A stretch of DNA of 16,420 nucleotides. It comes from an uncultured Bacilli bacterium (lineage in GTDB: Bacteria; Bacillota_I; Bacilli_A; RF39; UBA660). Under the pieces are notes generated by a model that did no database searches, was not told the origin of the DNA, and worked only from the letters and a program-made list of their open reading frames with translations. The position numbers were made by a program, and so were the translations under genes. Below, piece after piece: positions 1 through 6,865 of the stretch. Position 1 is the stretch's first letter. Every line of letters begins with the position of its first letter. The DNA lies in contig CANRHO010000011.1 of NCBI GenBank assembly GCA_947630435.1, positions 1 through 16,420 of the forward strand, given 5' to 3'.

Positions 1-15
1 TATTTCTTTTTTCAT
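1..15 (-). CDS. 5' end of an unidentified gene, cut by the window edge
   Basis: Only the first five codons (MKKEI) are inside the window. The start is supported by a good ribosome binding site, AAAGGTGG, about seven bases upstream of the ATG at 13-15 on the minus strand. Nothing can be said about function. It lies downstream of the surface-protein gene, separated from it by a strong terminator, so it is probably transcribed on its own. Confidence 0.6.
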
Positions 16-112
16 AAGCATCACCACCTTTACTTAAAAAGATGGAAAACAACTAACCAAAGTATAGGTCCTCTCATATTAATTATTAGTCATATCTTTT
101 ATAATTTCCCTT

Positions 113-147
113 AAAAAAATTAAAAATATGCTTTATTGCATATTTTT
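113..147 (-). terminator. Rho-independent terminator after the beta-helix surface protein gene
   Basis: A perfect 10-bp stem (122-131 with 138-147) has a 6-base loop. On the minus strand it is followed by AA and a run of seven T (113-119). It ends the transcript of the surface protein gene that stops at 182. The rest of the 166-bp gap holds the next gene's RBS; I saw no convincing promoter there. Confidence 0.85.
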
Positions 148-181
148 TACATAATTTTTAATATTATATGCAAAAGAAGGC

Positions 182-1843
182 TTAATTAACATCAATTAAT
201 CCTTTTTTCATTATATATATAATACCAAAACCACTTACCATTAATAATATAAACATAATATATATATTATCAGAAGTATTAGGATTCGTTATATCAACAT
301 TTTGCATATCATTACTTTTTACTACGTACTCTTCGTTTTTTGAAACGTTTTTTCCGTTTACACTAACGTTTCCGTTACCAGAGTTTTTGACAATAAAACC
401 ATCTGGAGCTGCTTCTACTGTTATATCTCCTTCTAATACGTCAACGATTGCATCTCCTTTTTTTACCGCCTCATCAACTGCTTTTTGTGCGTCATTTCCA
501 ACGTGCCATGAACTATTTCCGTCTTGAGTTACGTTTACTTCAGGGGTTCCTTCAGGTACATAATCTTTCTTAGGTGGATGATTATAAGATCCTCCATTTA
601 TATCAAAGTCATCAGTATCTTCTTCTCCAGTAAAAGAAGACACACAATCATCTGATGTTGAATCAAATGTTCCTCCAGTTATAACAACTGTTATATCTTC
701 ACCATAATTAGTACTTTCATTGTCTACTATTATTGCAGAACCTTTTTTTAATCTGTGAGAAAGGTGCCCAACTCCTATTGTTTCATCTGGATTTCCAGTA
801 CCTCTAATGGTACCTCCTGTTATCTCGATTTCTCCTTGACGAGCTACTATACCTATTTCTCCTGTTATTGTACCACCAGTTATTGATAATTTCCCATCTT
901 GAGGTTTATATATACCAACTTGCCCAGTAATACTTCCTCCAGATATATTAATATTTGAGTTTTTTACAGAATAATTAGAATTTATACCAATTCCTTCTGC
1001 AATAATGGTACCTCCTGTTATATTTAATGTGGAATTTGACCACAATCCTATACCCGTAGGTCCTTTTACTACTCCTCCTGAAATAGATACAGTTACGTTA
1101 TTAGCAGACGATGAGGTTGAAATTGCCACATCAGTACTATCTATTAATCCTCCTTGTACTATTAAACTAGAATTGGTTCCCGCAACTGATACACCACACG
1201 CACCCTTTATAGTTGCACCGTCTTGAATAACTAATTCACTTGCGTAATCTAACACATCATTAGATCCAACCTGAGTAGCTTGAACCTTTGCGGAAGATAT
1301 GTATTCTCCACCTTTTAAAGTTACTTTTCCCTTTTTTACGTGTAAAGCTGCACTACTTCCTTTGTTTTCTACTTTTCCACTTCCAATAATCGTTACAGTG
1401 CTTCCATCACTAATAGTTAAAGTTGGGTTAGAAGAATTAGTAGAAATTGAAAAACCATTTAAATCAATTGTAAAATTAATTGCACTTTGTTCTAAATTTC
1501 TTCCAAATCCATTGTCACTTTCAATGTTATGAAGTAATTTTATCGTTTGACCGTTTGTAACTTCATTTAAAGCTTGTTGTAAATCCATATATGTTTTATC
1601 TCCTATTTGTACATAAGCTTCTTCATCTATTTGTTGCACTTCGTTATTTATGTTTTCTACTTCATCACTTACAACGGTGTTATTAATTTCATTATCATCT
1701 ACATTGTTAGATATAACACTATTTTGATTATTTAAATCAGTATTTGCATTACTATCATAATTATCAGTATTTAATGCATATATGCTTGGAATAAATAATA
1801 TTCCTACTATTAAAGCTATTAAAAATTGTTTTATTTTTTTCAT
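182..1843 (-). CDS. Sortase-anchored beta-helix surface protein, putative adhesin
   Basis: The 553-residue product begins with a Sec signal peptide (about 1-23, KK then a hydrophobic core ending SIYA). An Asn/Asp-rich linker follows (24-75). Residues 76-105 (IGDKTYMDLQQALNEV, then TIKLL) resemble the entry segment of pectate-lyase-like beta-helix surface proteins. From about 120 to 400 there are spaced repeats of the form ITGGTI/ISGGSI, typical of a right-handed parallel beta-helix. The C-terminus has NPNTS (520-524), a hydrophobic segment and KK near the end: the layout of a cell-wall sorting signal, with NPxTS in place of LPXTG. It probably sits on the cell wall and contacts host or carbohydrate ligands; the ligand is unknown. 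It has its own promoter and terminator. The ATG at 1841-1843 is 28 bases from the only good SD (see the hairpin feature). A stop codon lies in frame just upstream, so no longer start exists. Confidence 0.75.
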   Translation of the reverse strand: MKKIKQFLIALIVGILFIPSIYALNTDNYDSNANTDLNNQNSVISNNVDDNEINNTVVSDEVENINNEVQQIDEEAYVQIGDKTYMDLQQALNEVTNGQTIKLLHNIESDNGFGRNLEQSAINFTIDLNGFSISTNSSNPTLTISDGSTVTIIGSGKVENKGSSAALHVKKGKVTLKGGEYISSAKVQATQVGSNDVLDYASELVIQDGATIKGACGVSVAGTNSSLIVQGGLIDSTDVAISTSSSANNVTVSISGGVVKGPTGIGLWSNSTLNITGGTIIAEGIGINSNYSVKNSNINISGGSITGQVGIYKPQDGKLSITGGTITGEIGIVARQGEIEITGGTIRGTGNPDETIGVGHLSHRLKKGSAIIVDNESTNYGEDITVVITGGTFDSTSDDCVSSFTGEEDTDDFDINGGSYNHPPKKDYVPEGTPEVNVTQDGNSSWHVGNDAQKAVDEAVKKGDAIVDVLEGDITVEAAPDGFIVKNSGNGNVSVNGKNVSKNEEYVVKSNDMQNVDITNPNTSDNIYIMFILLMVSGFGIIYIMKKGLIDVN

Positions 1844-1879
1844 ATTTATCTTTTTTGTGTTTTACACAAAACCTCCTTT
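1844..1879 (-). promoter_or_regulatory. Distant SD joined to its start codon by a hairpin
   Basis: On the minus strand AAAGGAGG (1872-1879) is the only strong SD, but it lies 28 bases before the ATG. The gap contains a perfect 8-bp hairpin (arms 1864-1871 and 1853-1860, loop AAA). If the hairpin folds, 9 bases remain between its foot and the ATG, an ideal SD spacing. A short TTG-initiated reading frame that stops just before the ATG is an alternative explanation. Confidence 0.6.
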
Positions 1880-1886
1880 GCATAAT

Positions 1887-1915
1887 ATATTATGAATTTT
1901 ACCCATAAAAGTCAA
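1887..1915 (-). promoter_or_regulatory. Sigma-A promoter of the beta-helix surface protein
   Basis: The minus strand reads TTGACT (1910-1915), a 17-base spacer and TAATAT (1887-1892). The expected transcript start, near 1880, puts the SD at the very 5' end of the mRNA. Confidence 0.8.
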
Positions 1916-1939
1916 TAGTATACTTAGTTTTCTTAAGAA

Positions 1940-1967
1940 AATAAAAAAGAATGAACAAACATTCTTC
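1940..1967 (-). terminator. Terminator after the LamG-domain protein gene
   Basis: A 7-bp stem (1947-1953 with 1960-1966) with a 6-base loop is followed on the minus strand by a T-rich tract. It lies 26 bases beyond the stop codon of the LamG-like gene and before the promoter of the next gene. Confidence 0.75.
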
Positions 1968-1992
1968 TATGTTATATTACACTTCATATATT

Positions 1993-3261
1993 TTAATTAT
2001 TATTATCACTAGTTATACCAAAGCGTAATTTATCTATTTCAAAATTATGCTTTATTTCTGATTCCGTTAATCCCCTATTATAAACCCTAACAGCATATAT
2101 ATTCCCATTAAGATATTCCTTTAAAGGAGGGTATGTCAAACCAACTGTCACATTACCAAGCTCTGTATTTACAGTAGCAACATCTTCTTTTTGTAATTCT
2201 GAGTTCAGATATATTTTTCTTTTATTGCCACTATTTAAAGTTAATCCATTATAAATTCTTTTTTCTTGAAGATTACATTGTACAATTAAATCATTGCTCC
2301 AATAATAGTTATCCAATCCTTTACCCGAAGTTCTAAACGCATTACCTTTTGTTTGAACATAAAAAACACCAATATTAAAAAGACCATTAGAGACGTTCAA
2401 GTTATTTGATTTAAAAACCACTTCAATTGTATAAGGACTTTCTCCAATAGGAATATTATTTGAAGGAGTAAGTATTTGTGCATATTGATTTACTCCATTA
2501 AATAATAAAGACTTACTATCCCAAGTAGGACTATCATAGTTTTGTAATGTAGCATCATTACTATTTCCGCTTAAATCCTTCCATACATTAGTAGTATTAT
2601 CATGCCCTTTTCCCGTATTATTTATTCCGTCTAAATATAATACTAATCCTTCTTTTATATAGTCATCTGTTTCAGTTGGAGTATTTGATTTACTTGTTGA
2701 TACTTTCTTATTATCAGTTTGTACATACTCTATTTCAAAACTTAATTCGATTTCTTCTCCTTCTTTTGGTAAGTCCTCTTTTTCTAACTCTTCTTTAAAT
2801 CTTATTTTTATTATTACCTTTTCTTTTTCCCCTGCATTTATTATATTACTATTTTCTATAGGATTTCCATCTTCATATGTTGCACTAAACTCTAAATACT
2901 TTTTTTGTTTTTCTGTTAAAGTAGGAGTTTTTATACTTGTTACTTCCGCGTTTATACTGCCGTTATTTGCTACATATACCGTATATGTTACGCTATCTTT
3001 AGGCTTCGTTAAGTGCACTTTCATATTTTCTATTTTTTTTCCATCTTCACTTATTGTTGGACTTTCTATTTCACTTGCTGATCCTGTTGTACTAGCACTA
3101 CTTAACTCTTCAAATTTTACATCCCATGTTGCGGCATCTACTTTTGCTCCTCCATTTATTTTAAGTGTTGTAGATAAAGATGCAAATGCTATTGTTAAAC
3201 CTAGTACTGCTATTACTAATGCTATTATACTAAGTATTCTTATTCTTCTTTCTTTTTCCAT
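1993..3261 (-). CDS. Membrane-anchored surface protein with a C-terminal LamG-like domain
   Basis: The product has 422 residues. Residues 1-30 are a basic N-terminus followed by a hydrophobic segment ending AFASLSTTLKING, then a segment with WDVKF; this pattern resembles exported TasA/camelysin-like proteins and may be cleaved after AFA. Residues about 75-185 look like a beta-rich domain (VTYTVYVANNGSINAEV, then a Lys/Glu-rich stretch). A Ser/Thr/Asn linker leads to residues about 205-412, which match a concanavalin/LamG-like jelly roll: GLVLYLDG, VWKDLSGNSND, LLFNGVNQYAQI, and near the end GNIYAVRVYNRGLTESEI. Such domains usually bind glycans or proteins outside the cell. No sortase motif is present, so retention would depend on the N-terminus or on assembly. 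The start has AGGAG eight bases upstream. The gene is flanked by its own promoter and terminator. The ligand is unknown. Confidence 0.7.
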   Translation of the reverse strand: MEKERRIRILSIIALVIAVLGLTIAFASLSTTLKINGGAKVDAATWDVKFEELSSASTTGSASEIESPTISEDGKKIENMKVHLTKPKDSVTYTVYVANNGSINAEVTSIKTPTLTEKQKKYLEFSATYEDGNPIENSNIINAGEKEKVIIKIRFKEELEKEDLPKEGEEIELSFEIEYVQTDNKKVSTSKSNTPTETDDYIKEGLVLYLDGINNTGKGHDNTTNVWKDLSGNSNDATLQNYDSPTWDSKSLLFNGVNQYAQILTPSNNIPIGESPYTIEVVFKSNNLNVSNGLFNIGVFYVQTKGNAFRTSGKGLDNYYWSNDLIVQCNLQEKRIYNGLTLNSGNKRKIYLNSELQKEDVATVNTELGNVTVGLTYPPLKEYLNGNIYAVRVYNRGLTESEIKHNFEIDKLRFGITSDNNN

Positions 3262-3298
3262 TTTTTATTCTCCTACTTCTTTATTATTTATCATGTTT

Positions 3299-3327
3299 AT
3301 AATATCACATGCACGTTTTACGGTCAA
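3299..3327 (-). promoter_or_regulatory. Sigma-A promoter of the LamG-domain protein
   Basis: The minus strand reads TTGACC (3322-3327), a 17-base spacer and TATTAT (3299-3304), with an extended TGA just before the -10. It lies about 40 bases upstream of the start codon. Confidence 0.8.
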
Positions 3328-3349
3328 TGTTTTAAAACAGGTATAAAAA

Positions 3350-3406
3350 AGATTTAAAAAACTACATAACAAACAAATTTAAAGAAATGTTTATTATGTA
3401 GTTTTA
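3350..3406 (-). terminator. Strong terminator after the TM2/permease gene
   Basis: A long stem (about 3358-3374 with 3389-3405, one G-T wobble) with a 14-base loop is followed by T residues on the minus strand. It ends the two-gene transcript 3425-5184. Confidence 0.85.
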
Positions 3407-3424
3407 TATTTTTTAATCACTAAA

Positions 3425-4429
3425 TTATACTAATGCAAAAACTATTATAGAAGTAATTATTATAATTATTAATAATGATAATAATACTTTCCAAATATAT
3501 TTAAACCATTTTCCATAAGGAATATCTAAATAATATAACCCTATTATAAGCGCAACTGACGTTGGTGCTATAATCATAGTTAAATTATAAATACCTTGCA
3601 TTATTAATGCTATAACACCATAATAATCTGTATTAGAAATTAATGATGTGAATACAGGTCCTATTGTTGATGTGAAATAATAGAAATCCCCCGTTATAAC
3701 ACTTCCAACAATTGATGATAGTGTTGCGGTTGCTATGTTAAATCCTTTTGCCCAAGATAATATCCAATTAGCAATTGTAACATTAACCCCAGACGTTACC
3801 ATTATAACTAATACTATGCTTATAAGCATTGCGGTTATAGCAACTGGTAAAATTTTCTTTATACCTTCTGTTTGTGCAGCGATAAAATCATTGAATTTGA
3901 TTTTTGAACACAATGCTATTACAGCGGTAATTATCAATAGAAATATTGCAACATCAGTAATAGTCCAAGAACCAAATGCATTTATAACACCACTAGTTGA
4001 ACCAGTTGTACTATCTAATTTTACAGGTGATCCTATTATATTACTAAATATGTTATAATTTCCAATTTTAATATCACCTAACCAAGTATTAAAATCGGTA
4101 AATATTGTAAACTTAGTAAATAGTGATTCCCAAGGAATAATTGATCCTATTATAAATAATACAAAGATAACTAAACTTACCGCAAATAAAACATTAGTTC
4201 TTCTACTAGAATTTACTGGAATTTTACCATCTTTATCTTTCTTTTCAGTTAATACTGTTATAAATTCTGCTACTGATAAAATTGTAGGAATTAATGTCCA
4301 ACAAAATAATATACTTAATATACCTGCTTTTATTTTACCAGCGTAAAACTTATTTATACCAAAAGTACCCAATAAAAGTGTTAATATTGCATAAACAACT
4401 TTATTTACTTTTCTATTAGAATCCTTCAT
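3425..4429 (-). CDS. TM2 domain fused to the C-terminal half of an ion-transporter-like permease
   Basis: The 334-residue protein starts with a TM2 domain (about 8-60), seen from GTFGINKFYAGKIKAG flanked by two hydrophobic helices. A charged linker (TEKKDKDGKIP) follows. The remainder is strongly hydrophobic: a helix near 80-100, a loop rich in polar residues, then WTITDVAIFLL, a helix near 193-215, a segment with SSIVGSVITGDFYYF, and PTSVALIIGLYYLDIPYGKWFKYIWK near the end. This order and the final APTS...GI.Y.KW pattern resemble the C-terminal half of YfcC/DcuC-like ion-transporter superfamily permeases. Its start overlaps the stop of the upstream gene by one base (TAATG), with GAAGGTGG seven bases before it, so the two proteins are probably made together as one transporter. 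The substrate is unknown. The family assignment is by pattern memory and is moderate at best. Confidence 0.6.
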   Translation of the reverse strand: MKDSNRKVNKVVYAILTLLLGTFGINKFYAGKIKAGILSILFCWTLIPTILSVAEFITVLTEKKDKDGKIPVNSSRRTNVLFAVSLVIFVLFIIGSIIPWESLFTKFTIFTDFNTWLGDIKIGNYNIFSNIIGSPVKLDSTTGSTSGVINAFGSWTITDVAIFLLIITAVIALCSKIKFNDFIAAQTEGIKKILPVAITAMLISIVLVIMVTSGVNVTIANWILSWAKGFNIATATLSSIVGSVITGDFYYFTSTIGPVFTSLISNTDYYGVIALIMQGIYNLTMIIAPTSVALIIGLYYLDIPYGKWFKYIWKVLLSLLIIIIITSIIVFALV

Positions 4430-5184
4430 TATTTAGCCACCTTCTTTCTAGTAGTAGCCTTTTGTGGTGTTTTTTTTGTAGTTTGCTTTTTAGTAGTTGC
4501 TGGTTTGCTACTTTTTTTAATGGATGTTTCTTTTGTTTTTTCTTTCTTTTCTTCCTTTACAAGTTTTGTAACTTCCTTTTTAGCTTCTTTTGTTTTTCTT
4601 GGTGCAGTGAAAAAGATTAATACTGCTAAAGAAATTACAAGTACAATAAGTTTCACTAATAAAAGTGTGTTAACTTTTATACTTAACATACCAAATAAAG
4701 TACTATTATAAATTCCACACATAGAACCTACTAATGTTGCAATAATAGTTGAAGATAAAATAACTTTTTTATCAACTTGTAATGTTTTCATAACTTGATA
4801 TACGAACGGAATAAACACTATTAATATTATTGCATCACTTACAACGCATCCTAAAACACCAAACAAAATGATTGAAATCGTAACTAAAAGCCCAATTTTA
4901 TTTTGAAATAAAGATGCTGTTTTTTTAACAAAATTATTATAAACTTCCATTTTAGATAAAACTGCATATAAACACGCAACCGCTATCAAAAATATCGCTA
5001 TACCATTAAAATAAGATATAGAAATACTTAAATTTGAAAGTAATGCCCATATACCTACTGCAGATATTGTATCAGTAGTTATGTTACCATTATAGTCAAC
5101 ATATGAAGCAGGTATTATCAAGGTAAGTATCCACGCAACAAATACAGTTATTCCTAAAACCTTAAATAAATTGTATTTCTTCAT
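4429..5184 (-). CDS. N-terminal half of an ion-transporter-like permease with a lysine-rich tail
   Basis: The product has 251 residues. Residues 1-194 hold five or six membrane segments. An entry helix (LGITVFVAWILTLIIPASY) is followed by GIWALLSNLSIS, a helix pair and LGCVVSDAIILIVFIPFVYQVMKTL, then a small-residue segment (LVGSMCGIYNSTLFGML). This is the layout of the N-terminal half of YfcC-like permeases. Residues 195-251 are a low-complexity cytoplasmic tail with 21 lysines in 57 residues plus Ala/Thr/Glu, resembling histone H1-like tails. The family normally carries both halves in one chain of roughly 460-500 residues; here the second half is the next gene, overlapping by one base. The SD AGGAGG sits four bases before the ATG. 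The tail could bind acidic lipids, nucleic acid or a partner; nothing in the sequence decides. The substrate is unknown. Confidence 0.6.
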   Translation of the reverse strand: MKKYNLFKVLGITVFVAWILTLIIPASYVDYNGNITTDTISAVGIWALLSNLSISISYFNGIAIFLIAVACLYAVLSKMEVYNNFVKKTASLFQNKIGLLVTISIILFGVLGCVVSDAIILIVFIPFVYQVMKTLQVDKKVILSSTIIATLVGSMCGIYNSTLFGMLSIKVNTLLLVKLIVLVISLAVLIFFTAPRKTKEAKKEVTKLVKEEKKEKTKETSIKKSSKPATTKKQTTKKTPQKATTRKKVAK

Positions 5185-5205
5185 TTTTCCTCCTATATAT
5201 ATTGA

Positions 5206-5243
5206 ACAAAGTAATAGTATTATGCACCATTACTAAACTTTGT
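5206..5243 (-). repeat. Imperfect inverted repeat between dusB and the permease genes
   Basis: Arms ACAAAGT/ACTTTGT (5206-5212 and 5237-5243) continue inward, after a small internal loop, with a further 5-bp match (TAGTA/TACTA). No proper T-run follows on either strand, so it is not a convincing terminator. It could be an operator or a leader structure for the permease genes. Confidence 0.5.
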
Positions 5244-5255
5244 CCTACAATTAAA

Positions 5256-6242
5256 TTATAACATATTTTTGGATAAGTTTTCCATATATTCATTTATTAG
5301 AGTAATAAATTCATCTTTTGTTTTTATCTCATATAATCTTTTTTTTATACAAATGGCATTTGGTAATCCCTTAAGATACCATGATGCATGTGTTCTCATT
5401 TCAAGCACTGCAACTTTTTCAGGCTTTATTTGAAGTAAATATTCAAAATGTTTTAAACATGTTTTCATTTTATCAATTGGTAATTGATCATCAATTTCTT
5501 TTCCGGTTTTTAAAAAAGTTATTATTTGTTTTATAAGATATGGATTCCCTAAGCAACCCCTTCCTATCATAACAGCATCACAACCAGTTTCTTTAAACAT
5601 CCTTTCAGCATCCTTAACATTTAATATATCACCATTACCTATAACAGGTATCGATACAGATTCTTTGACTTTTTTTATTATTTTCCAGTCTGCCTTTCCT
5701 GTGTACCCCTGGCTACGTGTTCTAGGATGAATAGCTATAGCATCAGCACCAGCTTTTTCACATATTTTTGCAACTTCAACTGCATTTATACTGTTTTTAT
5801 CCCATCCACTTCTTATTTTTACTGTTACTGGAACACTTACAGCTTCTTTTACCGCTTTTACTATTTCGTAAATTTTATCAGGATCTTTTAACAAAGCAGA
5901 ACCTGCTTGAGATTTAATCGCTACCTTAGGTACAGGGCATCCCATATTTATATCAATAATATCCGGATGCATGGTTTTTTCCACTATAATAGCTGCTTTA
6001 ACAAAACTATCTTTGTCACTACCAAATATTTGTTGTGCAATTGGTCTTTCTTCTTCTGTCATATAAAGCATTTTCATAGTTTTTTCATTATCATAAACTA
6101 ACGCTTTATCACTTACCATCTCAGCATATAAAAGCCCACATCCCATTTCTTTTACTATTCTTCTAAAAGCACTATTACAAACTCCTGCCATAGGAGCTAA
6201 GCAGACGTTTTCTTTTATTTTAACATTGCCAATTTTAAACAC
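5256..6242 (-). CDS. dusB: tRNA-dihydrouridine synthase
   Basis: This flavoenzyme reduces specific uridines in tRNA to dihydrouridine using FMN and NADPH. The 328-residue length matches bacterial DusB/Dus enzymes. Signatures in order are LAPMAGVCNSAFRRI (15-29), QIFGSD (71-76), DINMGCPVPK with the catalytic Cys102, AGSALLKDP (113-121), VKIRSGWD (141-148), HPRTRSQGYTGKADW with His172, IPVIGNGDI (198-206), and the FMN phosphate-binding MIGRGCLGNPYL. The C-terminal domain contains MRTHASWYLKG. The start codon is GTG at 6240-6242, preceded by GGAAG at seven bases; the nearby ATG is out of frame. It follows a terminator, so it probably has its own promoter: a TATAAT lies just upstream but without a recognisable -35. 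Substrate uridine position cannot be told from sequence. Confidence 0.95.
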   Translation of the reverse strand: MFKIGNVKIKENVCLAPMAGVCNSAFRRIVKEMGCGLLYAEMVSDKALVYDNEKTMKMLYMTEEERPIAQQIFGSDKDSFVKAAIIVEKTMHPDIIDINMGCPVPKVAIKSQAGSALLKDPDKIYEIVKAVKEAVSVPVTVKIRSGWDKNSINAVEVAKICEKAGADAIAIHPRTRSQGYTGKADWKIIKKVKESVSIPVIGNGDILNVKDAERMFKETGCDAVMIGRGCLGNPYLIKQIITFLKTGKEIDDQLPIDKMKTCLKHFEYLLQIKPEKVAVLEMRTHASWYLKGLPNAICIKKRLYEIKTKDEFITLINEYMENLSKNML

Positions 6243-6269
6243 ATAATCACTTCCAAACTAAATTTATTA

Positions 6270-6304
6270 TATAATAAAAAGAAACATTTTTATAGTTTCT
6301 TTTT
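6270..6304 (-). terminator. Terminator between the 57-residue gene and dusB
   Basis: A 10-bp stem (6276-6285 with 6295-6304) with a 9-base loop runs into a T-rich tail on the minus strand. It starts at the stop codon of the small basic gene. It is A/T symmetrical and could work on both strands. Confidence 0.75.
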
Positions 6305-6477
6305 TAGTTTCCAACACGTTTAGTGTTAACTTTTGAATATCCTTTAGAATCCTTTTTCGTATTTAAATCAGTGAATTTTGGATAAGATTTACTTCTCTTC
6401 TTTTCCTGTTCATTTGCATATTTAATAATACTTTCTAACTTAGTATTTTGTTGTTTTTTAATATTACTACTTTTCAT
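6304..6477 (-). CDS. Small highly basic protein of unknown function (57 residues)
   Basis: The reading frame starts at the ATG at 6475-6477 and ends with TAA at 6304-6306. The product begins MKSSNIKKQQ and ends NTKRVGN. It is rich in Lys, Arg, Ser, Asn and Gln, has no hydrophobic segment and no cysteine, and is therefore likely cytoplasmic and possibly nucleic-acid or ribosome binding; that role is inference from charge only. Support for a real gene comes from its surroundings: a good sigma-A promoter about 30 bases upstream, AAGGA about eleven bases before the ATG, and a terminator stem starting exactly at the stop. I do not recognise a family. It could instead be an untranslated small RNA, since promoter and terminator enclose about 200 bases. 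Confidence 0.6.
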   Translation of the reverse strand: MKSSNIKKQQNTKLESIIKYANEQEKKRSKSYPKFTDLNTKKDSKGYSKVNTKRVGN

Positions 6478-6506
6478 TATACTAATTTTCCTTTCATGTG
6501 ATTGTT

Positions 6507-6534
6507 ATTATAACATATTAAGAAAATAAATCAA
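6507..6534 (-). promoter_or_regulatory. Sigma-A promoter of the small basic gene
   Basis: The minus strand reads TTGATT (6529-6534), a 16-base spacer and TATAAT (6507-6512), with an extended TGT before the -10. Confidence 0.75.
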
Positions 6535-6563
6535 CTAAAATACTTAATATCAATTAATTATTT

Positions 6564-6812
6564 TTATTGTTTGGAAATCAAATACTCTCCAACCATATTT
6601 TTTATCATTTCAAAATATACTAACATTGCTTCTAAAAAATCATCTTCATTCAAATTTTCATTATATAAAGCATTTATTTCTTTATTTTGTAAATAGTGAA
6701 GCTGTATTCCTTCCATACTTGGTAACTCTACAATACTATTTTCTAAATTCATTAATGAGTCATATAACTCTTCTCTTTTGCCTTTTGTATCAAGTTTTTT
6801 AACTTCATTCAT
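6564..6812 (-). CDS. Small acidic helical protein of unknown function; start probably misplaced
   Basis: The intact frame encodes 82 residues, MNEVKKLDTK...LISKQ. It looks all-helical, with no membrane segment and no cysteine. I do not recognise a family. The ATG at 6810-6812 has no SD. The same frame stays open for another 18 codons upstream, as far as an A7 tract. If that tract had six A, the frame would join an ATG at 6865-6867, which has AGGAAAG seven bases upstream, giving a 100-residue protein beginning MHKKEKTNNEINNAF. As read here, that upstream ATG stops after eight codons. So the tract is an assembly error, a phase-variable site, a transcriptional slippage site, or the first ATG is simply not used. 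No clear terminator follows the gene, so readthrough into the small basic gene is possible. Confidence 0.6.
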   Translation of the reverse strand: MNEVKKLDTKGKREELYDSLMNLENSIVELPSMEGIQLHYLQNKEINALYNENLNEDDFLEAMLVYFEMIKNMVGEYLISKQ

Positions 6813-6865
6813 ATAATCATTAAATGCATTATTAATTTCGTTATTTGTTTTTTCTTTTTTTATGC

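Noticed and set aside
600..1100. Regularly spaced short repeats (CCTCCTGTTAT-like) that could suggest a CRISPR or tandem repeat array
   Set aside because: Spacing is irregular and the repeats are in frame, encoding GGTI/GGSI coils of the beta-helix.
1005..1532. Two plus-strand open frames opposite the beta-helix gene
   Set aside because: They lack SDs and recognisable domains and are explained by the repeat composition of the minus-strand gene.
3735..4058. 107-codon plus-strand frame inside the TM2/permease gene
   Set aside because: It is the antisense shadow of hydrophobic codons, without RBS or promoter.
3425..5184. Frameshift breaking one permease gene in two
   Set aside because: Both genes have SDs and starts, and each carries an extra domain at the junction, which a simple frameshift would not produce.
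5206..5243. Terminator of dusB
   Set aside because: The hairpin is imperfect and no T-run follows on the minus strand; kept only as an inverted repeat.
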